Below, piece after piece: positions 46,108 through 55,163 of a stretch of DNA of 64,000 nt. Source of the DNA: Gordonia jinhuaensis (GTDB taxonomy: Bacteria; Actinomycetota; Actinomycetes; Mycobacteriales; Mycobacteriaceae); the NCBI RefSeq assembly GCF_014639795.1, contig NZ_BMGC01000001.1, positions 237,998 to 301,997 of the forward strand, read 5' to 3'. Below the pieces are notes generated by a model. The model was not told where the DNA came from. It ran no database searches and worked only from the letters and a program-made list of their open reading frames with translations. Made by a program: the position numbers and the translations under genes. Positions within the stretch are counted from its first letter, which is position 1; each line of letters begins with the position of its first letter.

Positions 46108-46965
46108 ATGACATCGAAGAGTCGAATGACCCGTCTGTGCGCGGGCATCGGCACCATCGCCACCGCCGTCGTCGTCCTCAGTGCCTGTGGGTCGTCGGAT
46201 TCGCAGTCCACCGCCGCCTCGGGTAGCGCACCCGCAGGCCTGATGAAGTCGGGAACACTGTCGGTGTGCACCGATCCCGAATACCCGCCGATGGAGTACC
46301 TCGACAACGGGAACACCGCCGAGCCAACCGGTTTCGACTCCGACGGTGCACGCGCACTGGGCAAGCTGTGGGGCCTGGATGTCAAATTCGTCAACGTCTC
46401 CTTCGACGGACTGATCCCCGCACTGACGGCCAAGCGCTGCGACATCACCTGGTCGGCGCTCTACATCAGCGACGAACGCGAGAGGGTGGCTGACGGAACG
46501 GCGTTCATGAAGACAGGCCCGGGTCTGCTGGTGCGCACCGGCGACACCTCGATCAAGAGCACCGCCGACCTCTCCGGCAAGACCGTCGCCGTACAGAGCG
46601 GTGGTGCCAACGAGCAGACACTCAAAGACCTGTCCGCCAAGTTCACCTCGGAGGGCAAGTCGGGCATCACAATCCAGGCCTACCCCAAGACCGCCGAGAC
46701 CGTGGCGGCTGTGACCAACGGCAAGGCCGACGCACTCATCGAGACCGACGTGGCGATCGTCGACATGGTCGACAAGTCGAACGGCAAACTCGTCGCGGTA
46801 CCGGGGATCTTCGACGCGCAGCTGAAGTTCGGCGTCTACACCCGTAAGGGGTCCGAGCTCACCGCCGCCACCGAGAAGGGCATCACCGAACTGGTGAACA
46901 ACGGCACACTGCGCGAACTGGCGACCAAGTACGGCCTGAACCCCGACAGCATCGTCGCACCCTGA
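46108..46965 (+). CDS. amino-acid ABC transporter substrate-binding lipoprotein (family 3)
   Basis: 285 residues from the ATG at 46108, which has CAGGAG upstream. The lipobox VLSAC puts the anchor at Cys27. The mature protein has the periplasmic-binding family 3 pattern: LSVCTDPEYPPMEYLDNG near 50, GFDSDGARALGKLWGLDVKFV, CDITWSALYISDERERVAD and DLSGKTVAVQSGGANEQTL. The family binds polar amino acids or small amino-acid-like cations. It is the first gene of a seven-gene operon and five bases separate its stop from the permease ATG. Confidence 0.92.
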   Translation: MTSKSRMTRLCAGIGTIATAVVVLSACGSSDSQSTAASGSAPAGLMKSGTLSVCTDPEYPPMEYLDNGNTAEPTGFDSDGARALGKLWGLDVKFVNVSFDGLIPALTAKRCDITWSALYISDERERVADGTAFMKTGPGLLVRTGDTSIKSTADLSGKTVAVQSGGANEQTLKDLSAKFTSEGKSGITIQAYPKTAETVAAVTNGKADALIETDVAIVDMVDKSNGKLVAVPGIFDAQLKFGVYTRKGSELTAATEKGITELVNNGTLRELATKYGLNPDSIVAP

Positions 46966-46969
46966 CGCC

Positions 46970-47698
46970 ATGGACTTCGACTGGAACATCTTCACCGACG
47001 CGCTGACGTCGAGTGCCTTCATGCACGGCGCACTGCTGTCGATCGCGCTGGCAGTGGCCTCGATGATCGTCGCCTCGCTGATCGGCTTCGTCGTCGCGCT
47101 GCTACGGATTTCGTCGCGTCGCGTCGCCACCGCCGTCGGTGGGGCGTACGTGTGGTTCTTTCGGGCGATCCCCACCTTGCTGGTGCTGCTCCTCATCTGG
47201 AATGCCGGTCCTCAGTTGTTCCCCGCCCTGCGCGAGAGCTGGTTCACGCCGTTCATCGCGGCATTGATCGGGTTCAGTGTGGTCGAGGGCGCCTATATGG
47301 CCGAGATCCTCCGCTCGGCACTGCTCGCCGTCGACGACGGACAGCATCTCGCGGCGCGGGCGCTGGGACTTCCGCCGCACAAGGTACTGTTCAAAGTCGT
47401 TCTGCCGCAGGCGATCAAGGTGGCCATACCGCCGAGCGGGAATGAGCTGATCGCAATGCTCAAGTACACCTCGCTGGCATCGGTCATCTCGCTGCGGGAG
47501 TTGCTGACCACGGCACAGGCGCAGGTGTCGGTCACATTCCGCTACGCGGAGTACTACACCGCGGCCCTGGTCTACTACCTGGTGATCGTCAGCGCCCTCA
47601 TGATCGCCCAGCACGCGATCGAGCGGCGGTACCGATGGGTGTCCAACGGCCGCGTGTCGTCGTCGGATGCTTCTGTCCGAGTGGAGGTTCCGGCATGA
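46970..47698 (+). CDS. amino-acid ABC transporter permease
   Basis: 242 residues with five or six transmembrane helices of the HisM/GlnP type. The conserved loop is EGAYMAEILRSALLAVDDGQHLAARALGL near 105-133, and the EAA signature continues into FKVVLPQAIKVAIPPSGNELIAMLK. One permease gene is present, so it presumably works as a homodimer. The stop overlaps the ATPase ATG by four bases. Confidence 0.93.
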   Translation: MDFDWNIFTDALTSSAFMHGALLSIALAVASMIVASLIGFVVALLRISSRRVATAVGGAYVWFFRAIPTLLVLLLIWNAGPQLFPALRESWFTPFIAALIGFSVVEGAYMAEILRSALLAVDDGQHLAARALGLPPHKVLFKVVLPQAIKVAIPPSGNELIAMLKYTSLASVISLRELLTTAQAQVSVTFRYAEYYTAALVYYLVIVSALMIAQHAIERRYRWVSNGRVSSSDASVRVEVPA

Positions 47699-48465
47699 CC
47701 GGCACACCGGTGTTGGAGGCGGTCGGTCTGCACCGCACCTATGGTCAGACCGAAGTCCTCAAGGGTGTGGACTTCTCGGTCGACAAGGGACAGGTCAAAG
47801 CGCTGCTGGGGCCGTCCGGGTCGGGCAAGTCGACGATCCTCCGGCTGATGGCTCTGCTCGAACATCCCGACTCCGGCGACATCCTGCTCAACGGCAAACA
47901 ACTCGGTGTCACCTCCACCTCCGACGGACGAAGCCGCCGGCTGCCCGAACGCAAGCTCGCCGTACAGCGTCGTGACATCGGCATGGTTTTTCAACGGTTC
48001 AACCTGTTCGCCCATCTCGACGTCCTGCACAACGTCACATTGGCGCTCACCGAGGTCTCCGGGATCCGCAAGGCGGCCGCGGTCGATCAGGCGACCGCGA
48101 TGCTGGAACGGGTCGGGATGGCCGATCGTCTCCACCACTACCCGGGCGAGCTGTCCGGCGGTCAGCAACAGCGCGTGGCGATCGCCCGCGCGCTGGTGCT
48201 CAATCCCACGGTCATGCTCTTCGACGAGCCCACCTCCGCACTGGATCCCGAACTCGTCGGTGAGGTCCTCGAGGTGATGGAAGCACTCGCCGACAGCGGC
48301 ATGACCATGGTGGTGGTCACCCACGAGGCGCGGTTCGCGCGTCGTGTCGCCGACGAGGTCATGCTCTTCGACTCGGGGACCATCGTCGAGGTGGCTCCGC
48401 CCGAGGAGTTCTTCGACAATCCGCAGCATGACCGCACGCGACAGTTCCTGGCGAAGTTGCACTGA
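47695..48465 (+). CDS. amino-acid ABC transporter ATP-binding protein
   Basis: 256 residues of the GlnQ/HisP type: Walker A GPSGSGKST (39-47), Q-loop MVFQRFNLFAH, signature [15 protein letters not shown], Walker B VMLFDEPTSALDPEL and the H-loop VVVTHEARFAR. It starts at an ATG overlapping the permease stop. There are 37 bp before the dehydrogenase gene. Confidence 0.95.
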   Translation: MTGTPVLEAVGLHRTYGQTEVLKGVDFSVDKGQVKALLGPSGSGKSTILRLMALLEHPDSGDILLNGKQLGVTSTSDGRSRRLPERKLAVQRRDIGMVFQRFNLFAHLDVLHNVTLALTEVSGIRKAAAVDQATAMLERVGMADRLHHYPGELSGGQQQRVAIARALVLNPTVMLFDEPTSALDPELVGEVLEVMEALADSGMTMVVVTHEARFARRVADEVMLFDSGTIVEVAPPEEFFDNPQHDRTRQFLAKLH

Positions 48466-48502
48466 TGAGCCGTACTCCCCGGCTGACTCGAGCAAGGTCG
48501 TG

Positions 48503-49459
48503 ATGAGCTCTTCTCCACTCGCCGTCTACACCGACGCTGACGACGTGGACCTGGCATACGGGACCGATGTGCTGGGCGCACACGGGTTCCGGGTGCTCAA
48601 CGTCGGCAGCCGCGACCCCCGCCAGATCCTGCGGTCGGCCGCCGACGCGGACGCATTGCTGGTCGGATACGCCGAGATCGACGACGAGCTGATGGCCGCA
48701 ATGCCCAACTTGCGCATCATCTCCCTGCTGTCGAGTGGTCACGACCAGGTGGACGTCGCGGCAGCCACCCGACGCGGAATCTGGGTGAGCACGGTCGGGC
48801 ACCCCGCCGTCGACGAGGTGGCCACCCACGCGTGGATGCTCGCCCTGGCCTGTACCCGCCGACTCGGATTCTTCATCGACAAGGCGAACCCGCGTGACTG
48901 GGATGCCCGCCCACAGCCGGCACCGCGGCGGCTGGCCGACCTCACCGTGGGGATCGTGGGAATGGGGGCGATCGGGTCGCGGGTCGCAACACTCGCCGCA
49001 CCCGGGGTGCGCCGGGTCGTCGGCACCGACTCGGCCGGCCTCGATGAGGTTCTGCGCGCCGCCGACATCCTCATCGTCTGTCTGCCGCTGACACCGCAGA
49101 CGCGCGGGATCATCGACGATCGCGCATTGTCACTGCTACCGACGGGTTCCCATCTGATCAACGTGTCACGCGGAACCGTCGTCGACACCGACGCCGTGGT
49201 CACCGCACTCGAGTCAGGCCGGCTCGCCGGCGCGGGACTCGACGTCTTCGACACCGAACCACTGCCCGCCGATCATCCGTTGACCGCCAACCCTGCGGTG
49301 ATCACCACACCGCATGTCGCCTACCTCTCCGACGCCAGTGAAGCCGAATACGTGCGGCGTCAGGCTGACGCGGTGGTGTCACTCTGGCGCGACGGCACAC
49401 CGCTGCGCGCGATCAACGACCTCACCGAGCCGGTGTCCACCTCGAAAGGCATCTCATGA
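48503..49459 (+). CDS. D-2-hydroxyacid dehydrogenase
   Basis: 318 residues of the NAD-dependent D-isomer dehydrogenase family. The nucleotide motif is GMGAIG (153-158), and the catalytic set is the Arg in INVSRGTVVD near 233, the Glu in DVFDTEPLP near 262 and the His in TPHVAYL near 285. It reduces a 2-oxoacid or oxidises a D-2-hydroxyacid. Within the operon it probably processes the 2-oxo or hydroxy-acid product of the aldolase or of deamination. The substrate cannot be named from sequence. The stop overlaps the next ATG. Confidence 0.9.
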   Translation: MSSSPLAVYTDADDVDLAYGTDVLGAHGFRVLNVGSRDPRQILRSAADADALLVGYAEIDDELMAAMPNLRIISLLSSGHDQVDVAAATRRGIWVSTVGHPAVDEVATHAWMLALACTRRLGFFIDKANPRDWDARPQPAPRRLADLTVGIVGMGAIGSRVATLAAPGVRRVVGTDSAGLDEVLRAADILIVCLPLTPQTRGIIDDRALSLLPTGSHLINVSRGTVVDTDAVVTALESGRLAGAGLDVFDTEPLPADHPLTANPAVITTPHVAYLSDASEAEYVRRQADAVVSLWRDGTPLRAINDLTEPVSTSKGIS

Positions 49460-50334
49460 CTCTGTACTGCTATCAATCGATGTGGGCGATGGAGGACCTC
49501 CCCCGCCACGGTCCCGAATGGTCACTGGACGAGAAGGTGTCGCGCATCGCCGATGCCGGCTACGACGGCCTGGCGGTCGATCTCGGTGCACGCAAACGCC
49601 CCGCGGCCGACGCACTGGCACCGCTGGTCGGCGCCCACGGATTGCGTTCGGCGGTGCTGGTCTTCGCCGGCAGCGACGCCGACATCGCCGATGCCATCGG
49701 CTACTGCCGCACCATCGGCGCCGACTGGATGATCTGCTGCGCCAAGCTCTTCGACTTCGACGTCGCGGCCATGTCGGCCACCGTGCAACGCTGGCACCGG
49801 ATGTGCGCCGACGCGGGGATCACCTTCGAACTCGAGACCCATCGCAACACACTCACCGGCGACATCCGCTTCACCCAGATGCTCCTCGGCGCACTCGATC
49901 CCGAGATTCGACTCGCAGCCGACCTCTCCCACTATGTGTGTGCCCACGAGATCCCCGATCCGCCCGACAACTCCTACGAGGAGCTGATCGCCAGCATTCT
50001 CGAGCGGGCGGGATCGGTCCAGGGGCGCATCGCCACCCGGGCCCAGGTCCAGGTGCCGCTCGACAATCCGATGGGCGCGATCTGGATCGACACGTTCCGC
50101 CGTTGGTGGGCACAGGGTTTCGAGGCGATCCTCACCCATGATCGGTCTGCGCCGCTGCGATTTCTCACCGAGTTGGGCACCACGCCCTACGCCATCACCG
50201 ACCATGACGGGCAGCAGATCAGCGATCGCTGGTCGGAATCGCTGACGCTGATGGCGTGGGCCCGTGAGATCGCCGCAGATGTCCAGGCGCATTCCCGCCC
50301 GGATCGCACCTCCACCGGCTCGACCGTCGCATGA
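49456..50334 (+). CDS. sugar phosphate isomerase/epimerase-like TIM-barrel protein
   Basis: 292 residues of the xylose-isomerase-like TIM-barrel fold (AP endonuclease 2 superfamily). Recognisable strands are YDGLAVDLG, SAVLVFAG, ITFELETHRNTLTGD (Glu at the usual metal position near 118) and LAADLSHYVC near 156. Members isomerise sugars or hydroxy-acids or cleave related compounds with a divalent metal. Translational coupling to the dehydrogenase (ATGA) and position before the Rieske oxygenase suggest consecutive steps of one pathway. Precise chemistry is unknown. Confidence 0.85.
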   Translation: MTLYCYQSMWAMEDLPRHGPEWSLDEKVSRIADAGYDGLAVDLGARKRPAADALAPLVGAHGLRSAVLVFAGSDADIADAIGYCRTIGADWMICCAKLFDFDVAAMSATVQRWHRMCADAGITFELETHRNTLTGDIRFTQMLLGALDPEIRLAADLSHYVCAHEIPDPPDNSYEELIASILERAGSVQGRIATRAQVQVPLDNPMGAIWIDTFRRWWAQGFEAILTHDRSAPLRFLTELGTTPYAITDHDGQQISDRWSESLTLMAWAREIAADVQAHSRPDRTSTGSTVA

Positions 50335-50371
50335 ACACCCTCCCCTCCGAATCCCAGTGAGACACAACGCC

Positions 50372-51586
50372 ATGAGTACGCATCCGACCGCCGACGACGA
50401 ACTCGTCGAATACCACACCACCTCCACCGGCAACCGCATCGCACAGGGGCCGCTCACCTCCGACACCTCCCAGGAGGCGTTGATACCCGCACGGGCCTAC
50501 ATCAGTCCCGAGGCGTACTCCGCCGAGCAGGAGTCCATCTTCGCGGCCGGCTGGGTGTGGGCGGGCTATGCACACTGGGTTCCCGATCCGGGAATGGTCC
50601 ATCCGGTGACCATCGCCGGGCGCCCCGTCCTGATCGTCCGCGGTGACGACGGACAGATCAGGGTCTTCCACAACTCCTGCCGGCACCGCGGAATGGCATT
50701 GACCGAGGAGCCGGTACAGGTGACCCGGCGCATCCAGTGCGCCTACCACTGCTGGTCGTACAATCTCGACGGAAGTCTCGCGATGACACCGTATTTCACG
50801 CGGGAGCGCAAGGGCCGCACAGGTCCCGACGATCGCGACGCGCTCTCACTGCTGCCGGTCGCCTCCGCGGTCTGGGCCGGCATGGTCTTCGTCAACCTCG
50901 CGGCACCGGTCGATGATGACGCCACCGCGCAGTTCGCCGAGTTCATCGCCCCACTCACCGAACGCTGGTCGCATATCGACTTCGACCGCATCCACCTCGC
51001 CGCCGAACGCGAATTCGACATCGGCGCGAACTGGAAACTGGTGGTGGAGAACTTCCTGGACTTCTATCACCTCCCGTTCATCCATCCCCAGGTGGGGCCG
51101 GTCACCGCCTCGCTCGACGTCGACGACGAAGTCCTCGCACCCCATATCATCGGCGGCCGTTACCCGCATGGCGCCGCGGGCAAGGCCGCCAAGACCGACG
51201 ATGCGCTCCCCGATCTCGGCCAGGTCGCCGCCGAACTCCGAGAGAGCCAGGACATTTTCTGTCTGTTCCCCAATGCCCTGCTGTTCCTGGAATCGGACTG
51301 GTTCCAGGTGATCGCCTTCGACGCTGCCGGGCCCGAGCGCACCATCGAGCACATGGCGGTGTTCGTCGATCGCGCCGCCGGCGGCGAGGATCATGCGGTC
51401 AACCGAAAGGCACTCACAGACGTGCTCTTCGGGGTCAACGAGCAGGATCTGCCCATCCTGTACAAGATGCAGGCGGGACGGCATTCACCCGCCTCGGACC
51501 AGACCAGTCTGGTGACGCATTGGGATCAGGTGACCGCGATGTTCCAGCAGCGCGTCGCGCAGCGAGTGGGTTACGGTCGGGCATGA
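50372..51586 (+). CDS. Rieske non-heme iron oxygenase, alpha subunit
   Basis: 404 residues from the ATG at 50372. The Rieske [2Fe-2S] motif is CRH-17-CAYH (Cys103, His105, Cys123, His126). The mononuclear iron site is ENFLDFYHLPFIH, with Asn227, Asp230, His233 and His238. The enzyme would hydroxylate or demethylate a small substrate with O2 and electrons from a reductase. No ferredoxin or reductase gene is in the operon, so that partner must be encoded elsewhere. Family members act on aromatic acids or quaternary amines. An amino-acid-type transporter in the same operon makes a betaine or amino-acid derivative plausible, but this is inference. Confidence 0.93.
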   Translation: MSTHPTADDELVEYHTTSTGNRIAQGPLTSDTSQEALIPARAYISPEAYSAEQESIFAAGWVWAGYAHWVPDPGMVHPVTIAGRPVLIVRGDDGQIRVFHNSCRHRGMALTEEPVQVTRRIQCAYHCWSYNLDGSLAMTPYFTRERKGRTGPDDRDALSLLPVASAVWAGMVFVNLAAPVDDDATAQFAEFIAPLTERWSHIDFDRIHLAAEREFDIGANWKLVVENFLDFYHLPFIHPQVGPVTASLDVDDEVLAPHIIGGRYPHGAAGKAAKTDDALPDLGQVAAELRESQDIFCLFPNALLFLESDWFQVIAFDAAGPERTIEHMAVFVDRAAGGEDHAVNRKALTDVLFGVNEQDLPILYKMQAGRHSPASDQTSLVTHWDQVTAMFQQRVAQRVGYGRA

Positions 51587-52368
51587 GCATCGAACAGCAC
51601 GCCCGCATCGAACATCGGGACCCGAACGTCACCGAGGAGCAATTGCGTATCGAGCTCGCCGCCGTGTACCGGCTGGTCGCGCTTCACCGCATGACCGATC
51701 TCGTCTTCACCCACATCTCGGTGCGACTGCCCGGCGACGACGACCATTTCCTCATCAACCCCTACGGCCTGTTCTTCGACGAGATCACCGCATCGAACCT
51801 TGTGCGAATCGATCTGGACGGCAACATCATCGGAGACTCCCGGTACCCGGTGAATCCGGCGGGTTTCGTGATCCACAGCGCCATCCACGCCGCACGAGAA
51901 GATGCCAAGTGTGTACTGCACACCCACACACTGGCCGGATGTGCCGTGGCTGCAACACGATCGGGGTTGCTGCCGGTGAACCAGATGTCGATGGAGTTCT
52001 ACAACCGCGTCGGTTATCACGACTACGAAGGTCAGGCCCTCAACCTCGACGAACGTGAGCGTCTCGTCGCCGACCTCGGCGATCACGACAGCCTGATCCT
52101 GCGCAACCACGGTCTGCTGACGGTCGGGCAGACGCCCGCACGCGCGTTCCTGCGGATGTACTACCTGAACAAGTCCTGCGAGATCCAGGTCAACGCGGCA
52201 CGGATGGGTGAACTGGTGCTGCCCTCGGCGGACATCTGCGAGCACACCGCCGAGCAACTCAACGGAACCGCGCAGTCCGACGACTTCACCGACGATCTCG
52301 GCTTCGACCTCGCGTGGTCGGCGATGCTGCGTCAGCTCGATCGCGTGAGTCCGGACTATCGCGACTGA
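51583..52368 (+). CDS. class II aldolase/adducin family protein
   Basis: 261 residues. The zinc-binding histidines are His113 and His115 (VLHTHT) and the later NHGLLTVG (near 176), with IHSAIHAAR near 98. It starts at an ATG overlapping the Rieske stop. The family cleaves hydroxy-sugar phosphates or related aldols, but the adducin-type branch often acts as a decarboxylase or has unknown activity. It is the last complete gene of the operon. Confidence 0.9.
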   Translation: MSIEQHARIEHRDPNVTEEQLRIELAAVYRLVALHRMTDLVFTHISVRLPGDDDHFLINPYGLFFDEITASNLVRIDLDGNIIGDSRYPVNPAGFVIHSAIHAAREDAKCVLHTHTLAGCAVAATRSGLLPVNQMSMEFYNRVGYHDYEGQALNLDERERLVADLGDHDSLILRNHGLLTVGQTPARAFLRMYYLNKSCEIQVNAARMGELVLPSADICEHTAEQLNGTAQSDDFTDDLGFDLAWSAMLRQLDRVSPDYRD

Positions 52369-52418
52369 GACCGTGGTCGCACACGCCAACCTCACAGCGT
52401 CGGCACGCCGGTAGGACC

Positions 52419-52559
52419 GCGGTTTTCCTGGCCGATCCCACCGATGCACACCAGATCGACCTGGTGGTCGAGCGGGCGACCGAGCGGCTCGGCCCGGTGA
52501 CGATGATCGTCGACCCTGCCGGGGCGTCGTATCGCCGCCCTCACACGAACGCCGCCTGA
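52419..52559 (+). pseudogene. short-chain dehydrogenase remnant
   Basis: A 46-residue reading frame after the aldolase gene contains LADPTDAHQIDLVVERATERLGPVTMIVDPAG, which follows the D-T-D...ERLGPVDVLVNNAG stretch of classical SDRs (with VNNAG changed to VDPAG). The N-terminal Rossmann fold and the catalytic Tyr-Lys half are missing, so it looks like a decayed internal fragment. Confidence 0.45.
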
Positions 52560-52578
52560 ACCCCAGCAGCGGTCGAGG

Positions 52579-53787
52579 TCACTCGTGTGCGGGGTCCAGA
52601 TAGCCCGCCTCGGCCAGCGCGGCCCGTACCGTCTGCTGATGATCGGGGCCGCGGGTCTCCACCGACACGGTCACCTGCACATCGCCGAGGCGCAGCTCGC
52701 CGGCGACCCGCGAGTGGATCACGTCGACGACGCTGGCCCCCACATCGCGCAGCAGGGCGAGCAGATCTGCCAGACCGCCCGGTCGATCGGGCACCGTCAC
52801 CGATACCGTGAGATACCTTCCCGCCGCGCGTAATCCATGCGTTGCCACATGGGTGAGCAGCAGCGGGTCGATGTTCCCACCGGACAGCACGGCGGACACG
52901 TCACCCCGCAGGTCGAGGTCACCGCGTGCCATCAATGCGGCGACCGCCGTCGCACCGGCGGGTTCGACCACCAGTTTCGCTCGTTCGAGAACGAGCAGCA
53001 GTGCCCGGCTGATCTCGTCCTCGGATACCGTGACAACCTCGTCGACGAGTTCGGACACGTACCGGTAGGGCACCGCACCGGGCATCGCCACCGCGATCCC
53101 GTCGGCCATCGTCGACATCGATTCGGCGCGCACCGGGCGACCTGCCTGCAGCGATATCGGCCACGCAGCGGCGTCGGCGGCCTGTACACCGATGATCCTC
53201 ACCTCGGGACGCTGACTCTTGATCGCGGCGGCGATCCCTGCGAGCAGCCCACCCCCGCCCAGTGGTACGAGAACCGTTCCCACATCGGGCATCTGTGCCA
53301 TGATCTCCACGCCCACTGTGGCCTGACCGGTGACGATGTCCTCGTGATCGAACGGGTGGATCAGCGTGGCACCGGTCTCGTCGGCGTATGCCTGCGCTGC
53401 GAGCAGACTCTCGTCGATGATCGTGCCGTCGAGTACCACCTCGGCGCCGTAGGCACGAGTCGCCGAGATCTTGGGCAGCGACGCGCCGATGGGCATGTAC
53501 ACCCGCGACCGGATCCCCAACGTGGTCGCCGACCATGCCACACCCTGCGCGTGATTGCCTGCACTCGCGGCGACCACCCCGCGATCACGCTGCTCCTGCG
53601 TGAGCCCCTGAATGCGCATGTAGGCACCGCGCGGCTTGAACGAGCCTGTGCGCTGCAGATTCTCGCACTTGAGCCACACCTCGTGACCGCACGCCTCACT
53701 GAGTGCACGGGAGGCGACGATCGGTGTCCGGCGCATCACCGGGGCGAGCACGTCGACGGCGTGGGCGATGTCAGCTGAGGTGATCAC
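52579..53787 (-). CDS. ilvA: threonine ammonia-lyase
   Basis: A PLP enzyme deaminating threonine (and serine) to 2-oxobutyrate. 402 residues: a catalytic domain with Lys51 in SFKPRGAY, SAGNHAQGVA near 75 and the GGGGLL phosphate loop near 177, plus a single C-terminal ACT-type domain from about 325 (LTVSVTVPDRPGGLADLL). The single regulatory domain marks the shorter form, unlike the two-ACT biosynthetic enzyme. It converges on the aldolase gene and precedes a MalY-type gene on the other side, so threonine or sulfur amino-acid breakdown is a local theme. Confidence 0.93.
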   Translation of the reverse strand: MITSADIAHAVDVLAPVMRRTPIVASRALSEACGHEVWLKCENLQRTGSFKPRGAYMRIQGLTQEQRDRGVVAASAGNHAQGVAWSATTLGIRSRVYMPIGASLPKISATRAYGAEVVLDGTIIDESLLAAQAYADETGATLIHPFDHEDIVTGQATVGVEIMAQMPDVGTVLVPLGGGGLLAGIAAAIKSQRPEVRIIGVQAADAAAWPISLQAGRPVRAESMSTMADGIAVAMPGAVPYRYVSELVDEVVTVSEDEISRALLLVLERAKLVVEPAGATAVAALMARGDLDLRGDVSAVLSGGNIDPLLLTHVATHGLRAAGRYLTVSVTVPDRPGGLADLLALLRDVGASVVDVIHSRVAGELRLGDVQVTVSVETRGPDHQQTVRAALAEAGYLDPAHE

Positions 53788-53857
53788 CGTCGTAGCTCAT
53801 CACGACTGCCCGGCGCATGCGAGTCGGTACCGCCATCTCACCTGTTGTGGCGTGTAC

Positions 53858-55090
53858 CTATCTGTTGTCCAGTGCCCGTCTGTTGTCCAGTGCCCGCCCC
53901 ATCGCCGCGATGGTCTGCTCCATGATCGGCCGCGGTGTCGCGAAGTTGTAGCGCACGAACCCGCGACCGGCCTCTCCACACCGGGCACCGTCGATGAGCG
54001 CCACATCCGCGTGGTCGTAGAAGAAGTCGGCCGGTGAGGGTCCCAGGCCGAGGTCGCGGCAGTCGAGCCACGCCAGATAGGTCCCTTCCGGTGGAACATA
54101 GCGCACACCGGGAAGATGCTGCGATATCAAGTCGCCCAACATCTTTCGGCTACCGTCGAGGTAGTCGAGCACGTCGGAGAGCCACTGAGCGCCATGACGG
54201 TAGGCTGCCGTCGCTGCGACGACCCCGAGGTTCGCCGCACCATGCTCCGTCGGCACACCGGCGGCCTGCGACCAGATCTGCGCGTCGGCGGGATTGCTGA
54301 CGACGATCTGGGCGCACTTGAGGCCCGGCGTGTTCCACGCCTTGGATGCCGACGCCGCAGTGATCGTATGACCTGCGGTGACCTCATTCAGTGAGGCATA
54401 GGGGATGTGAGCGCTGCCCGGATACACCAGTGGGGCGTGGATCTCGTCGGCGAAGACCCGCGCCCCGCACCGGTCCACCACCTCGGCGATGGCCAGCAAC
54501 TCCTGACGTGCCAGCACGCGGCCCACCGGGTTGTGCGGATTACACAGCACGAGTAGCTGCCCGGGAACGGCGAGCGCTCGTTCGAGTGCCTCGAGATCAT
54601 AGGAATACCTGCCGCCCTCGTCGACCAGCGGTACCTCGATCACGTCGCGGGCGCACTGCCCCGGCACGGTGAGGAACGGCATGTACGCCGGCGTCGGAAC
54701 CACCACAGCACTTCCCGGTGTGCTGTAGTACTCGATCGCCGTTGTCAGGCCGGCGATCACGTCGGCAGCAGGATGCACATCTGCCGGATCGGGCTGCCAT
54801 CCGTAGCGCTCCCGGGCGAAGTCGGCGAAGGCTGCGCTCATCTCCCCCGACATAGCCGCGGGGAGATATCCGAACGCCTGCGCCTCGACCGCACCGTGCA
54901 GCGCGTCGAGAATCGGCTGTGCCACTGGGAAATCCATCTCGGCGACGAATGCGCCAATCCGGTCGGGGTACATCGACCACTTCATCGCGCCCTTGGCGCG
55001 CAGCTGCGCGACGGTCAGTTCATCCCACTGCGCGAACAGCTCGCTGCGCGTGCCGGCAGCCTCTCGCGCATCGATGTCATCGGTGCCCAC
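53858..55090 (-). CDS. MalY/PatB-type PLP cystathionine beta-lyase
   Basis: 410 residues of PLP fold type I. Features are MKWSMYPDRIGAFVAEMDF near 36-55, LCNPHNPVG near 182, DEIHAPLVYPG near 215 and the Schiff-base Lys250 in SASKAWN. The family cleaves C-S bonds (cystathionine, cystine), and in E. coli MalY also represses the maltose system. The C-terminus ends RALDNRRALDNR because of an 18-bp duplication (53862-53896) just before the stop. Confidence 0.9.
   Translation of the reverse strand: MGTDDIDAREAAGTRSELFAQWDELTVAQLRAKGAMKWSMYPDRIGAFVAEMDFPVAQPILDALHGAVEAQAFGYLPAAMSGEMSAAFADFARERYGWQPDPADVHPAADVIAGLTTAIEYYSTPGSAVVVPTPAYMPFLTVPGQCARDVIEVPLVDEGGRYSYDLEALERALAVPGQLLVLCNPHNPVGRVLARQELLAIAEVVDRCGARVFADEIHAPLVYPGSAHIPYASLNEVTAGHTITAASASKAWNTPGLKCAQIVVSNPADAQIWSQAAGVPTEHGAANLGVVAATAAYRHGAQWLSDVLDYLDGSRKMLGDLISQHLPGVRYVPPEGTYLAWLDCRDLGLGPSPADFFYDHADVALIDGARCGEAGRGFVRYNFATPRPIMEQTIAAMGRALDNRRALDNR
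53862..53896. repeat. 18-bp tandem duplication at the MalY C-terminus
   Basis: CTGTTGTCCAGTGCCCG occurs at 53862 and 53880 and duplicates RALDNR at the end of the protein. Confidence 0.8.
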
Positions 55091-55163
55091 GACACTCCTT
55101 CGGATCGTCGGAGGTATCCCCAGTCGTATGGCCGGCCTCTCGATCAGCCGGCCAGACCCGGCT

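Noticed and set aside
52314..52418. Upstream part of the frame holding the SDR remnant
   Set aside because: It overlaps the aldolase gene in another frame and has no SDR-like residues, so only 52419-52559 is called.
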